Positions 26,469-35,610 of a stretch of 64,000 nt of DNA are shown here, piece after piece. The translations under genes and the position numbers were made by a program. This stretch comes from Candidatus Cloacimonas sp. (GTDB lineage: Bacteria; Cloacimonadota; Cloacimonadia; Cloacimonadales; Cloacimonadaceae). Each line of letters begins with the position of its first letter. Within the stretch, counting starts at the first letter, position 1. Below the pieces are notes generated by a model, which worked only from the letters and a program-made list of their open reading frames with translations, did no database searches and was not told the DNA's origin. The DNA is taken from assembly GCA_023227825.1 (NCBI GenBank), contig JALOCJ010000003.1:186001-250000 (forward strand). Direction: 5' to 3'.

Positions 26469-26685
26469 GGATAAATAAAATCTGCTTAATCTGCAAAATC
26501 TGCGTTCTATTATTTTTTATCGGTGAATTCGGTGTTTTCGGTGGCTAAAAATCTGCGTGGAAAAAAATCGTAAAAATCCTTACTCCAAACAAATTTGTGG
26601 ATTAGGAAAAAGTTAGTTCGGCAGTGAGGACTCCTGATTTACATTTTCAATCTTCATTACAGCGGTTTTAATTTTTGCTGAGGTT

Positions 26686-26702
26686 TTGGCACGCATTGTG
26701 CA
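26686..26702 (+). promoter_or_regulatory. Sigma-54 promoter of the type IV pilus operon
   Basis: TTGGCACGCATTGTGCA matches the -24/-12 consensus (TGGCACG, four bases, TTGCA) with one mismatch in the -12 box. It lies 45 bases upstream of the pilin start codon. Pilin genes are a classic sigma-54 target in other bacteria. The AT-rich spacer DNA upstream could hold activator sites. I did not identify any. Confidence 0.8.
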
Positions 26703-26747
26703 TAATATACTTTGAAACAAAAATCAATCCCATAGGAGGATAAACAA

Positions 26748-27185
26748 ATGCTCAGGAAACTGAAAAATCAAAAGGGTTTTACCCTAATTGAAATCTTAGT
26801 GGTGGTGATTATTGTAGCCATTTTGGCTGCATTAGCAGTGCCCCGCTATCTGCGTTATGTGGAAAAATCCCGTAGTACGGAAGCTCAAACTGCAATAAAC
26901 ACTATTCGTAAAACATACGACATCTATATGCAAACCAACGGTACAACTGAAGGTTTTAGTATGGAACAAGCATTAAAAGAAGCCAGTTTGGGTGAAAGCA
27001 CAATTAAAAACTGGAAATTTGAAGTTATCGGTAGCCCCCCGAAAAAATTTGTTGCTACCTCTACTCAGGACTTTGCCGGCGGTGAAGGAAAACAAGTTTG
27101 GTATGATGTTACCGATGCTAAATTCCATGGTTACGGAGTTGACACCTGGACAAATCCCGAAACCGGAGGAATGGAAACCGATTAA
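26748..27185 (+). CDS. pilA: Type IV major pilin
   Basis: The 145-residue prepilin has a short basic leader (MLRKLKNQKG) cleaved after G10, a mature phenylalanine at F11 and the conserved E15, followed by the hydrophobic assembly helix (about 11-35). The C-terminal part is a small globular domain without a disulfide pair. The position behind the sigma-54 promoter, with AGGAGG before its ATG, suggests it is the major pilin. It is the first gene of a 14-kb pilus operon. Confidence 0.93.
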   Translation: MLRKLKNQKGFTLIEILVVVIIVAILAALAVPRYLRYVEKSRSTEAQTAINTIRKTYDIYMQTNGTTEGFSMEQALKEASLGESTIKNWKFEVIGSPPKKFVATSTQDFAGGEGKQVWYDVTDAKFHGYGVDTWTNPETGGMETD

Positions 27186-27204
27186 CTCTTAGGAGGACAG
27201 AAAA

Positions 27205-28260
27205 TTGACGATCCATGAATTACTGCGCTTTACTGCAGAAGCAGGTGCTTCTGACCTTCATATAGCGGCTGGCTCACATCCGATGGTTAGAGTAAATGGC
27301 AGAATGAAAAAATTAAATCTGCCTATTCAAAGTCCGGAAGAAGTGGAAACTCTTGTTTTCGGAGTGATGAATGAATCACAGCAAGCCCTCTTCAAAAAGA
27401 ATCTGGAGATTGACTTTTCTACAAAATTGAGCAACGATGTTCGTTTCAGAGTAAATGCTTTTCACCAGATAAATGGTGTTTCTTGTGCTTTCAGAGTGAT
27501 TCCTAATGAAATAAAGAGTTATGATGAACTCCATCTACCCGATATCTTAAAGCGTTTGACTACTAAAGAAAAAGGACTGATTCTGGTTACAGGACCTACA
27601 GGAAGCGGAAAATCAACTACTTTGGCTACAATGATTGATACTATAAATGATAGCCGTAACTGCCATATCATTACTATTGAAGATCCTATAGAATTTGTGC
27701 ATCGTAGTAAAAACAGTTTAATCAATCAGCGTGAACTTGGTCATGATACCTGGAGCTTTACAGCCGCCTTACGAAGTGCCTTACGAGAAGACCCGGATGT
27801 AATTTTAGTGGGTGAAATGCGTGATTTGGAAACTGTCTCTTTAGCTCTAACAGCTGCTGAAACAGGACACCTGGTTTTTGCTACATTGCATACCGGAAGC
27901 TGTACAAAATCCATAGACCGTATTATAGATATGTTTCCCAAGGAACAACAACAGCAGGTGCGGTCAATGCTTTCGGAATCCCTGGAAGCAGTTATAGCAC
28001 AAACTTTGTTACCTACTAAAGATGGCAAAGGTCGTGTTCCAGCTGTAGAAATAATGATTGCGAGTACTGCTGTGCGTAATCTGATCCGCGAAGAAAAGAC
28101 CTATCAGATACCTTCTATAATTCAAGCAAGCACTAAGGAAGGAATGCAAACCAGAGATCAATCATTGTATAACCTGGTGATGAATAATCTGATAGAAAGA
28201 ACAATTGCTGAAGAGTTTGCAGATAATCCTAAACAATTTGCGACAGGAGCAGGTTTTTAG
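27205..28260 (+). CDS. pilT: Type IV pilus retraction ATPase PilT
   Basis: The 351-residue hexameric ATPase powers pilus retraction. Walker A is GPTGSGKST (130-138), the Asp box is around IITIEDPIEF (155-164), Walker B/Glu is DVILVGEMRD (198-207) and the His box is GHLVFATLHT (221-230). It starts with TTG at 27205: AGGAGG lies 8 bases upstream and no ATG is available in frame there. Its place directly behind the pilin gene is less common than the usual pilT-pilU arrangement. Confidence 0.95.
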   Translation: MTIHELLRFTAEAGASDLHIAAGSHPMVRVNGRMKKLNLPIQSPEEVETLVFGVMNESQQALFKKNLEIDFSTKLSNDVRFRVNAFHQINGVSCAFRVIPNEIKSYDELHLPDILKRLTTKEKGLILVTGPTGSGKSTTLATMIDTINDSRNCHIITIEDPIEFVHRSKNSLINQRELGHDTWSFTAALRSALREDPDVILVGEMRDLETVSLALTAAETGHLVFATLHTGSCTKSIDRIIDMFPKEQQQQVRSMLSESLEAVIAQTLLPTKDGKGRVPAVEIMIASTAVRNLIREEKTYQIPSIIQASTKEGMQTRDQSLYNLVMNNLIERTIAEEFADNPKQFATGAGF

Positions 28261-28262
28261 GT

Positions 28263-28739
28263 ATGCTGAAAGATATTTATATCCTGCCTGAGAATACTAA
28301 AACAAAAAAAGCAAACGGAGTGACTAGTTTGCTGCGTTCTCAGGGAGGATATAGTTTGGCAGAAGTCCTCGTTGTAGCAATAGTGATGGCTGTAATGATT
28401 ATAACTATATATATAGGTATAATCTATGCAGACAGACAAATTACCAAAAATTACCGACATAGGGTTGCTACATTGATACTTACAGGTGAATTGGAAAAAC
28501 AATATACACTTTTTATGAAAGAAAAGATCTTTCGTCCTTTCACAAACAAACCCGTTATAATTGAACAGACAGATGATGTAACAGTATATGGATATATTAC
28601 CATTTCTGTGTATAATGATATAGAAAATTATATGAGCAATACCTATAATTTTACATACCTGGTTGGAGAAATCAGCTGGCTTGATCCTGCAAGTAACAAA
28701 AAACATTATGTTAGATTGCGGGAAGATTTTTATAATTGA
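28263..28739 (+). CDS. Minor prepilin with long leader
   Basis: The N-terminal 29 residues are an unusually long leader, ending in QGG29. Cleavage there gives a mature YSLAE start, with the conserved glutamate at +5 (E34), then a hydrophobic helix (about 33-53). The 158-residue length is normal. The C-terminus has no family that I recognise. It begins 2 bases after pilT. It is likely a priming minor pilin. Confidence 0.82.
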   Translation: MLKDIYILPENTKTKKANGVTSLLRSQGGYSLAEVLVVAIVMAVMIITIYIGIIYADRQITKNYRHRVATLILTGELEKQYTLFMKEKIFRPFTNKPVIIEQTDDVTVYGYITISVYNDIENYMSNTYNFTYLVGEISWLDPASNKKHYVRLREDFYN

Positions 28740-28747
28740 GGTGGATG

Positions 28748-29395
28748 ATGACAAGAATGTTATTTAATGAAAAGGGATTTACATTAGTAGAAACCATAGC
28801 TGTTATAGTTATGTCTTCTATCTTGATTTTAACAGCTGCTTTGGGTATTGGCTTATTTTTCAAAAAGTATCAGGAATTGAATGCTTATGTTGACTTGCAG
28901 GCAGATATGGCAGAATTTTTAAATGTTCTAAAATATGGTCATCATATAGGTTCTCGTTCTTCAGATATAGAATTTCTGGGTGTTACTAGTGCTAAAGAAC
29001 TAAAACTTATAAATATGACTACTATTCCAGGCATTAGCAAAGGGATAGAAATTAAGCCCCCTATTTCTGACCTCTACCCTAATGATTTCGTTAGATATTA
29101 TTTACACGATGGCTATATTAAAATGGATTATAGAAACCGGGGAACTGATTCACCCTCACCCACGATTCTGTTTCCTGAAAAAGGTAAGAAAGATAAAGTG
29201 ATTATTGAGGACTTTTTAATTAGTGATGCCAATGCTAATGATGCGATTTTTACTTATAAACCGGAAGAAAAGCTCTGTATTATAAATGTGGATTTCAAAG
29301 CTAAGATTAAGATTAGCCAAAATCAGTATAAAAGTGTTCATTACAAAACAGTTATGGCTATGAAAAATATGGCACGACCAAGCCCTGTACCCTAA
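28748..29395 (+). CDS. Minor prepilin (PilW/GspJ-like)
   Basis: I take ATG 28748, 6 bases after GAGG. A TTG at 28736 in the same frame is within the preceding gene's stop region and less likely. The leader MTRMLFNEKG is cleaved after G10, giving FTLVE with the glutamate at +5. The hydrophobic helix spans about 11-35. The 215-residue length is typical of larger minor pilins such as PilW or GspJ. Confidence 0.82.
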   Translation: MTRMLFNEKGFTLVETIAVIVMSSILILTAALGIGLFFKKYQELNAYVDLQADMAEFLNVLKYGHHIGSRSSDIEFLGVTSAKELKLINMTTIPGISKGIEIKPPISDLYPNDFVRYYLHDGYIKMDYRNRGTDSPSPTILFPEKGKKDKVIIEDFLISDANANDAIFTYKPEEKLCIINVDFKAKIKISQNQYKSVHYKTVMAMKNMARPSPVP

Positions 29396-29413
29396 ATATG
29401 GAGGTTTAATATT

Positions 29414-31372
29414 ATGATAAACATCCTTAAAAGTGAAAGCGGCAACATTGCCATTGCAATGCTCCTGGTTGTAATAGGAGCAATGAGTGGCTTAACTATG
29501 TCCAGTATGGCTTTTCGCGATACTATGGCTACAATGTCCGAACTGGAAAATATCCAATGTATTCATTTTCTTCGGACAGAAGCAAATAGAGGAGAAGCAT
29601 ACTTGGAAATAGCAGCTAAACGCGATCCTGATATTATAGGAGGTGTAAGGACACCGGAAAGAAAAATTGCTATGAGTGGAAGTGACTTCAAAAAAACATA
29701 CAAAATGCAATCACTGATTAACAAAATTTATAAGGAACTTGAAGCTGAGGTTGTTGAAGTTGAAGGTGAAGTTCAGGCAAGCCAAACAGGTGCCAGTACT
29801 ACCTTTTATAAAATTGGATCTTTAGTGGAAGGCAGAACGGGAACTACAGATGTTTATTATGGAAGAAAAAATCTGCCACTAACGCGAAAATATGGAGAAT
29901 TAACTTTAATTCAGGATACAGGACCTGTCTTTATGTATTTTACCGATAATGAACTATCACCCAACGATACAAATGTCTATTTTTACGGTTATGATGTACT
30001 TAACGGTCCTGTCCACAGCAATACTGATATTCAGATAAAACAGTTGGGAGGGGGAAATAATAATGGCTGGCCCACCTTTTTAGCTTTAGTAACTACAGCT
30101 GGGGAAATTGTCTCCAATCCTACTACTTATCCCGAAGAAGATGTTTTTCAGGGTGGTTTAATTGAACATTATGATGAATATGAATTCCCTGAGAGTATGA
30201 ATGAAATCCGAACTTATGGAACTAGAGTAGGTTCAGGATTTAGTGAAGACAGGATAATGGTTATAAATATAGATGATTATAATGTAAGCGGTTGGCAAGG
30301 TAACATAACTCACAGACGCGAACAGATACCTATGTATTATAATAATTATCCCAATGGTTATCCTTATGCTCCTGGTTCGGAAACTGCTATAAATCGTTTT
30401 CCTACAACTGATACAACCTGGGTTCCCTTATCATCATTTAGCTCACATAATGGGAATGCTTACTATGTGGAAAGTAAACTTTGGATAAAAGGGACAATCA
30501 GGGGGTTTCAAACCTGGGCTTCTGCAGATACGATGTGGTTAATTGGAGATTTATTATATGCAGGTACTCCCAGAGGTAATGATCCACTATCCAATACAAG
30601 AGATATGTTAGGTTTAGTTTCGGAGAAATCTATTATCATTAAATATGCTTATCGTAATCCTGCTGATTCACTTCGGATACATACTAATATGGGTTCTGAT
30701 GGTTCTGTTCCAGTAGGTGGAATATGGATTTATGCCGCTTTGGCAGCTCTTGGGAAAGGATATGGTAATAGCTATGAAGATGGGGTCTTTACTTTTGAAT
30801 ATCAACACCCGCATGGTTCAATTCCAGCTGTAAAATTCAATCCTTCTACTGATAATCCTGATGTAGGACCCATTGTATTTGATATGATTGATCTGCATCG
30901 TAACTATTGGCCTCAAACATCTGCTCATCCCTGGCCCCCCTTATTAGATTTTCCCTGGTATAATCCTATTTGGCCTGAAGCCAAACCTTATATGGAAAGG
31001 GGAACGATAAGTATTTGGGGAGGAGTTAATCAACGTCGTCGTGGTTTTGTTCATAGAAGCACAAATGATACTGAATATCCTTCAAACAGCGGTATTTGGA
31101 ATACTCCAATAGATATGTGCGGTGGACCTTGTTCAACTACCGCAACTTTTGTTCAGCTGTTCCAAAATCCTAATGTAACTGTAACTTTGCAGTGTCAGCA
31201 CTATCCTGGAGCATCAGGAGGGCAAATTGGTTATAAAAAGAACTATAACTATGATACCCGAATGTATAGAGTTAAACCACCTTTTTGGCCCTATTTTAAA
31301 AAGCAGGGAGAACGTTTACCTTTAGAACAGGGAAGCTGGTATTTGAGAAAACCGCCTAAGACCCTATTATAG
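29414..31372 (+). CDS. Giant PilX-like pilus protein (652 aa)
   Basis: The N-terminus MINILKSESG is followed by a hydrophobic helix starting NIAIAMLLVV (11-33). This resembles the PilX class of prepilins, which lack the +5 glutamate. The remaining about 600 residues are a glycine-, tyrosine- and proline-rich extracellular region (PNGYPYAPGSE, DVGPIVFD) with no family that I recognise. At 652 residues it is several times larger than any usual PilX, so it may be a tip-located adhesin carried on a pilin anchor. It lies between the minor prepilins and pilM. Confidence 0.7.
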   Translation: MINILKSESGNIAIAMLLVVIGAMSGLTMSSMAFRDTMATMSELENIQCIHFLRTEANRGEAYLEIAAKRDPDIIGGVRTPERKIAMSGSDFKKTYKMQSLINKIYKELEAEVVEVEGEVQASQTGASTTFYKIGSLVEGRTGTTDVYYGRKNLPLTRKYGELTLIQDTGPVFMYFTDNELSPNDTNVYFYGYDVLNGPVHSNTDIQIKQLGGGNNNGWPTFLALVTTAGEIVSNPTTYPEEDVFQGGLIEHYDEYEFPESMNEIRTYGTRVGSGFSEDRIMVINIDDYNVSGWQGNITHRREQIPMYYNNYPNGYPYAPGSETAINRFPTTDTTWVPLSSFSSHNGNAYYVESKLWIKGTIRGFQTWASADTMWLIGDLLYAGTPRGNDPLSNTRDMLGLVSEKSIIIKYAYRNPADSLRIHTNMGSDGSVPVGGIWIYAALAALGKGYGNSYEDGVFTFEYQHPHGSIPAVKFNPSTDNPDVGPIVFDMIDLHRNYWPQTSAHPWPPLLDFPWYNPIWPEAKPYMERGTISIWGGVNQRRRGFVHRSTNDTEYPSNSGIWNTPIDMCGGPCSTTATFVQLFQNPNVTVTLQCQHYPGASGGQIGYKKNYNYDTRMYRVKPPFWPYFKKQGERLPLEQGSWYLRKPPKTLL

Positions 31373-31411
31373 AAATTATAGCGTAATAAAAAAGAAAGAT
31401 AAAGAGGAAGA

Positions 31412-32482
31412 ATGAAGAAAAAAAAACAACCTCGCTTCAAAGAGACCGTAGGAATTGATATTGGAACCCACAGCATTAAAATTGTGCACCTGAAGAAACT
31501 GCATGAGGGATTCAAATTGCTGAATTATGAAATTAGCCCTACGGTTGCTACCGGAACTGAATATATTCCTAGCGATTTACTTCCGGAACGATATGGACCC
31601 GTTCTCTGTGAAATGCTGAACACACTGAAAATTAGTCCCAAACGAATTCAGCATTTGGTTACTTCCATCGGAGGTGATAATACCAGTATTAAACAAATCA
31701 AGACCATCTTTCTCCCTGATGAGGAATTGGAATCAGCTCTATTTTTTGAAGCTAAGAAACACATTCCTATCAGCGGGACAGATATGATTCTGGATTATCA
31801 GGTTATCAATCTGGAAGAAAAAACCAATAATATGAATATCCTGCTAGCTGCTAGTTCTAAAGAGGTCTTGAACGAGCATACAAATGTTTTAATGACTGCT
31901 GGTTTAACACCCAATATTGTAGATATTGATTCTCTGGCTATTGTAAACAGCTTTATTCTGAATACTTTTGTGGAAGATGGAGTTTACATTTTGTTAAACC
32001 TTGGTGCTCATAGAACGAATATGGTTATCTGGGGTCCCTCTGCCAAATTATTTGCTCGGGATATTCCTTATGGCGGATATAATTTTACGCGGGATATTAT
32101 GCGTAAAAGACAGCTGGAATGGGCTGATGCTGAACACCATAAACTGGAATTTGGTTTAGGAGATAATCCTGATGTAGAAAATGTTCAAACTGTTAGTATG
32201 CTTGATATTACTGAGAAATCAACAGAGGACTCTATAGTAGATGAAGTTCGTCGTTCTTTGCGGTTTTATGTTAAAGAAGCAGGTAACAGTGATTTCCGCA
32301 AGGTTTATTTAATGGGTGGGACTGCTAAACTGAAAGGTTTAAGAGAATTCATTGAAGAAAAGGTAGCAATTCCGACAGAGATTTTTATGCCTTTTATCAA
32401 TGTGGAAATGCCGGAAAAATTCCAGGATAAAAAAGACCCTCAGCTTGCTTTGGCAATTGGCCTGGCTATGCGACTGGAATAA
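31412..32482 (+). CDS. pilM: Type IV pilus assembly protein PilM
   Basis: PilM is an actin-like cytoplasmic ATP-binding protein that binds the PilN tail and links the motor complex to the envelope. The 356-residue protein has the family start VGIDIGTHSIKIVHL and, later, LLNLGAHRTNMVIW and the C-terminal VYLMGGTAKLKGLREFIE. A poly-lysine N-terminus (MKKKKQ) precedes. It begins the pilMNOPQ block. Confidence 0.93.
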   Translation: MKKKKQPRFKETVGIDIGTHSIKIVHLKKLHEGFKLLNYEISPTVATGTEYIPSDLLPERYGPVLCEMLNTLKISPKRIQHLVTSIGGDNTSIKQIKTIFLPDEELESALFFEAKKHIPISGTDMILDYQVINLEEKTNNMNILLAASSKEVLNEHTNVLMTAGLTPNIVDIDSLAIVNSFILNTFVEDGVYILLNLGAHRTNMVIWGPSAKLFARDIPYGGYNFTRDIMRKRQLEWADAEHHKLEFGLGDNPDVENVQTVSMLDITEKSTEDSIVDEVRRSLRFYVKEAGNSDFRKVYLMGGTAKLKGLREFIEEKVAIPTEIFMPFINVEMPEKFQDKKDPQLALAIGLAMRLE

Positions 32483-32497
32483 GGGAGGATTTTTCTG

Positions 32498-33091
32498 ATG
32501 GAAACTACATTTTATTTTAAAATTAATCTGAATAAATATGGTGAAATGCGTTTGCAAGCCGAACGCGAAAAAAAGCAATTTATTAACTCTTTAATAATCT
32601 TTGCTGTCGGCTTCATTATCATTATTGTTGCCTGGATTTATATCAACGGAATGGTTAACGCAAGAGTTGAAAACCGACAGAAATACTTGAATGAATTGCA
32701 AAAAGAATTGGCAAGTTATGAAACTAGTGAGGACTATCTTTCCAGTAAAGACCTTAGTAAACTTGCGGAAACATTTAATAATCGTATCTTCTGGGCTAAA
32801 AAAATGGTTGCCTTAAGTAATGAGATAGAAGAAAAACTGGCTGTGAAAAAATTCACCTATAATAATGGTGTATTGACTCTTAATGGCATTACCGAAGTTG
32901 ATAAAAATGTAAAAGAATTGGATTTAATTCAGAGTTTTATTGACCGATTAAAATCCAATGAAGAAATCAGCAATGATTTTCCCAGAATCAAATCGGGCTT
33001 TATTACTCGCCAGATTGTTAAAGATACAGCAATTCTGGAATTCGTAATTGAGTGTTATAGCAAAGAAGCAGCTTCGGGAGGAATACGATGA
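32498..33091 (+). CDS. pilN: Type IV pilus assembly protein PilN
   Basis: This 197-residue bitopic protein has a short N-terminal cytoplasmic segment with INLNKYG (the sequence that binds PilM), one membrane helix (about 31-49), then a coiled-coil and a small periplasmic domain. It overlaps the following gene by 4 bases. The family call rests on INLN-type motif, topology and order. Confidence 0.85.
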   Translation: METTFYFKINLNKYGEMRLQAEREKKQFINSLIIFAVGFIIIIVAWIYINGMVNARVENRQKYLNELQKELASYETSEDYLSSKDLSKLAETFNNRIFWAKKMVALSNEIEEKLAVKKFTYNNGVLTLNGITEVDKNVKELDLIQSFIDRLKSNEEISNDFPRIKSGFITRQIVKDTAILEFVIECYSKEAASGGIR

Positions 33092-33639
33092 GAGAAAAAT
33101 ACTTGATATTCATTCTGTGCATCTTGCTGATTACAATACTGTTCTTTGTGTTTACGATAAACAGTGTTACTGCGAAACAAAATAAGGTTAAGGAACTGGA
33201 TAGAAAAATAAAAACTGCTCAAGAGAAACTAAACAGTGCACGAATTATGGATCAGCAACTAAGCCAGTTTTCTCGTATTATAGATAATAGTTTAACCAGG
33301 GAAGCCAGTTTCAGCTTTGACGAAATAAATGCCTTTAAAACCACCATTGGTCGTATGGCTGACCAGCGAACTATTACTATCAATAAACTTTCCGATAGCA
33401 ATAAATTCTCGCTTCCGGGTTTAGTTGAAACAACATATAATTTAGAACTGGAAGCTACTTATGTGCAAATCGGACAGTTTATATCCGATTTGGAATCTAT
33501 GGATAATATTATTAAAATCCAAGCATTGGATATCAGCCCGCTTGCAGCTTCCGATAAAGAAGTTACAGATATCAATGCTCCCAATCGTTACCGGGTTACT
33601 ATAGAGCTTTCGGTGTTTAAAGTGAAACGGGAGGCATAA
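33088..33639 (+). CDS. pilO: Type IV pilus assembly protein PilO
   Basis: The 183-residue protein has one N-terminal helix (about 5-25), a coiled-coil (KQNKVKELDRKIKTAQEKLN) and a ferredoxin-like periplasmic domain whose TYVQIGQFISDLESMDNII is typical of PilO. It forms the inner-membrane alignment complex with PilN and PilP and overlaps pilN by 4 bases. Confidence 0.87.
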   Translation: MREKYLIFILCILLITILFFVFTINSVTAKQNKVKELDRKIKTAQEKLNSARIMDQQLSQFSRIIDNSLTREASFSFDEINAFKTTIGRMADQRTITINKLSDSNKFSLPGLVETTYNLELEATYVQIGQFISDLESMDNIIKIQALDISPLAASDKEVTDINAPNRYRVTIELSVFKVKREA

Positions 33640-33640
33640 G

Positions 33641-34180
33641 ATGCAACAGAAATTTATGAAAGACCTGGCAATAGCTCTTATAGTTCTCTCGCTTTTTGTT
33701 ATGGCGGTCCGACTTGTAGGTTTGTACACAACTTGGACTAACATACCCGAAAAATCAGTTCATACTAGAGAATCGGTTTCAGATACATTGCTTACTATGA
33801 TTAAATCTATAGAAAATTCTATCCAAGACCGTAAAATGTTTGTATTCAATTCCTCTAAGGACCCCTTGCGTCAGGGAAACATCATCAAGGACAAAGTGGA
33901 TAGAGAGAAAGAATATCAGGAAATGTTGAAAAACACTTTTCGTTTAGCTGCTACTGCTCGTGATGAATATGGCAACAAAATAGCTTATATTGAATATCAA
34001 GGTGAACTCCTTGAAGCACATATCGGTAATACAGTGAAAGGACGCCATATTTTAGACATCCAGGATAATAGTATCCGCTATAGTTATAATGGAACAATTA
34101 CTACTACAGAACTCGCTCCCCGACCTGCCAAACCGGTTGAAGAAACAACTTATGGTAGTGGCACCAGCGGGAATTGGTAA
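33641..34180 (+). CDS. PilP-like pilus assembly protein
   Basis: The 179-residue protein has one N-terminal helix (about 9-28). The C-terminal domain contains IAYIEYQGELLEAHIGNTVKGRHILDIQDNSIRYSYNG, a beta-sandwich pattern similar to the PilP/GspC homology region that contacts the secretin. It occupies exactly the pilP place between pilO and pilQ. PilP itself is normally a lipoprotein, and no lipobox is visible here, so the name is a positional inference. Confidence 0.65.
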   Translation: MQQKFMKDLAIALIVLSLFVMAVRLVGLYTTWTNIPEKSVHTRESVSDTLLTMIKSIENSIQDRKMFVFNSSKDPLRQGNIIKDKVDREKEYQEMLKNTFRLAATARDEYGNKIAYIEYQGELLEAHIGNTVKGRHILDIQDNSIRYSYNGTITTTELAPRPAKPVEETTYGSGTSGNW

Positions 34181-34207
34181 TTAAATAAAATGATACTGGG
34201 AGTAAAT

Positions 34208-35608
34208 ATGAAACACATTAAAAAATTCAAAAGTCATTTCGCACTTATCCTTATACTCTCTTTTCTGGTTTGTATACCCCTGAGTGCTCAACCCAAAAGA
34301 GACCCTATCCTGGATACAAAAGTGACTTTTAACGCAGATGATGCAACTCTTTCATCGGTGTTTAAAGCTCTTTCCAAATTGAGCAACACTAATATTGTTT
34401 TGTCGGTTGAGCAAGCAGGAACAGCAGAGAAAGAAGAAAAAAGAGTTACTATTAACATTAAAGATGTACCGGTTGAAACAGCTGTTTCTCTGGTTGCAAG
34501 TTCTGCCGGCTTATCTTATCGGGTAATCGGGTCCAACACTTTCCTTGTGGGACAAAAACAGAACATAATGGAAGAAATCGGTGAACGTAGTAACATCATT
34601 TTTCTGAACAATCTGGATGCCAAGAAAGTTAGTGATGCCCTTCAAAATACAAGTGGAAAGATTACACCCCTAGAAGGACAAAATGCCTTAATGGTTTATG
34701 GCAATCCGGAGACCTTCAAGGAAGTTGAACAATTGGTTAAATCAATTGATTTACAACAGCAGCAGGTTGAAATAAGAGTCCGCTTAATTGAAGTGCACAT
34801 TAATGAAGCACAGCAATTTGGAGTTGATTGGAGCAAATTAAATCATCTTACTACTATTCTAGCAGAAGATCCTGTTAATCAATATGGAACCGGTTTGCCA
34901 TATAACTATAATGATGCTACCGGTTATTTGCCCCATGGTGATCCTACGGATTTTGGAGTTATTCCTGATGAACAATATTTTCAGCGGATAAATGGTTTTA
35001 ACGATATTGGTCATTTCAGCCGTCAGCTAACTGCTTTTGATGTTACTATTGACTGGCTACTGGAGAACAATGCTGCTCAACTTCTTACCGATACAAGGGT
35101 TACGGCTTTAAATGGAGAACTTGCCACTATGCACATTGGGGAAGTTGTTCCTTTTGTAGTTACGGATAAAGAAAATCAACTACAGGTGGAGCGTTCTGAA
35201 ACAGGTATAATTCTCAATGTTACACCCAAAGTAAATCAAGATGGCAATATCACAATGAACATCAATCCTGAAGTAAGTTCTGTAACAGAACTGGTTGGTG
35301 GTTATATACCCCGCACGAAAGTCCGCAGAGTTTCATCAGCAGTAACTGTTCCTAACGAGCATAAGATAATTGTAGGTGGTTTACTAAATTCCAATATTAC
35401 GCAAAAGGTTAACAAATTACCTTTATTAGGAGATCTGCCTTTGGTAGGTAAAATATTCCAGCATAGATATGAACTGGTAGAAAATACTGACTTAATAATA
35501 GAAATCACTCCCCGACTTGTTTCTATGCAGGAAACCAGCCCTACACCAAAATTGGATAAGAGGTTAACCCGAACTCTAATTCAGTATGAAGAAGAAGAGG
35601 AGGAATAA
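34208..35608 (+). CDS. pilQ: Secretin PilQ
   Basis: The start ATG at 34208 follows GGGAG and gives a clear signal peptide (about 1-25, ending LSAQ). The protein is 466 residues. The N-terminal STN/N0-like and N1 domains are followed by the secretin core: IEVHINEAQQFGVDW, VTALNGELATMHIGEVVPF and the C-terminal VPNEHKIIVGGLL ... LPLLGDLPLVGKIF, a diagnostic secretin signature. It lacks AMIN domains and is therefore shorter than proteobacterial PilQ. It forms the outer-membrane pore. Confidence 0.93.
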   Translation: MKHIKKFKSHFALILILSFLVCIPLSAQPKRDPILDTKVTFNADDATLSSVFKALSKLSNTNIVLSVEQAGTAEKEEKRVTINIKDVPVETAVSLVASSAGLSYRVIGSNTFLVGQKQNIMEEIGERSNIIFLNNLDAKKVSDALQNTSGKITPLEGQNALMVYGNPETFKEVEQLVKSIDLQQQQVEIRVRLIEVHINEAQQFGVDWSKLNHLTTILAEDPVNQYGTGLPYNYNDATGYLPHGDPTDFGVIPDEQYFQRINGFNDIGHFSRQLTAFDVTIDWLLENNAAQLLTDTRVTALNGELATMHIGEVVPFVVTDKENQLQVERSETGIILNVTPKVNQDGNITMNINPEVSSVTELVGGYIPRTKVRRVSSAVTVPNEHKIIVGGLLNSNITQKVNKLPLLGDLPLVGKIFQHRYELVENTDLIIEITPRLVSMQETSPTPKLDKRLTRTLIQYEEEEEE

Positions 35609-35610
35609 AA

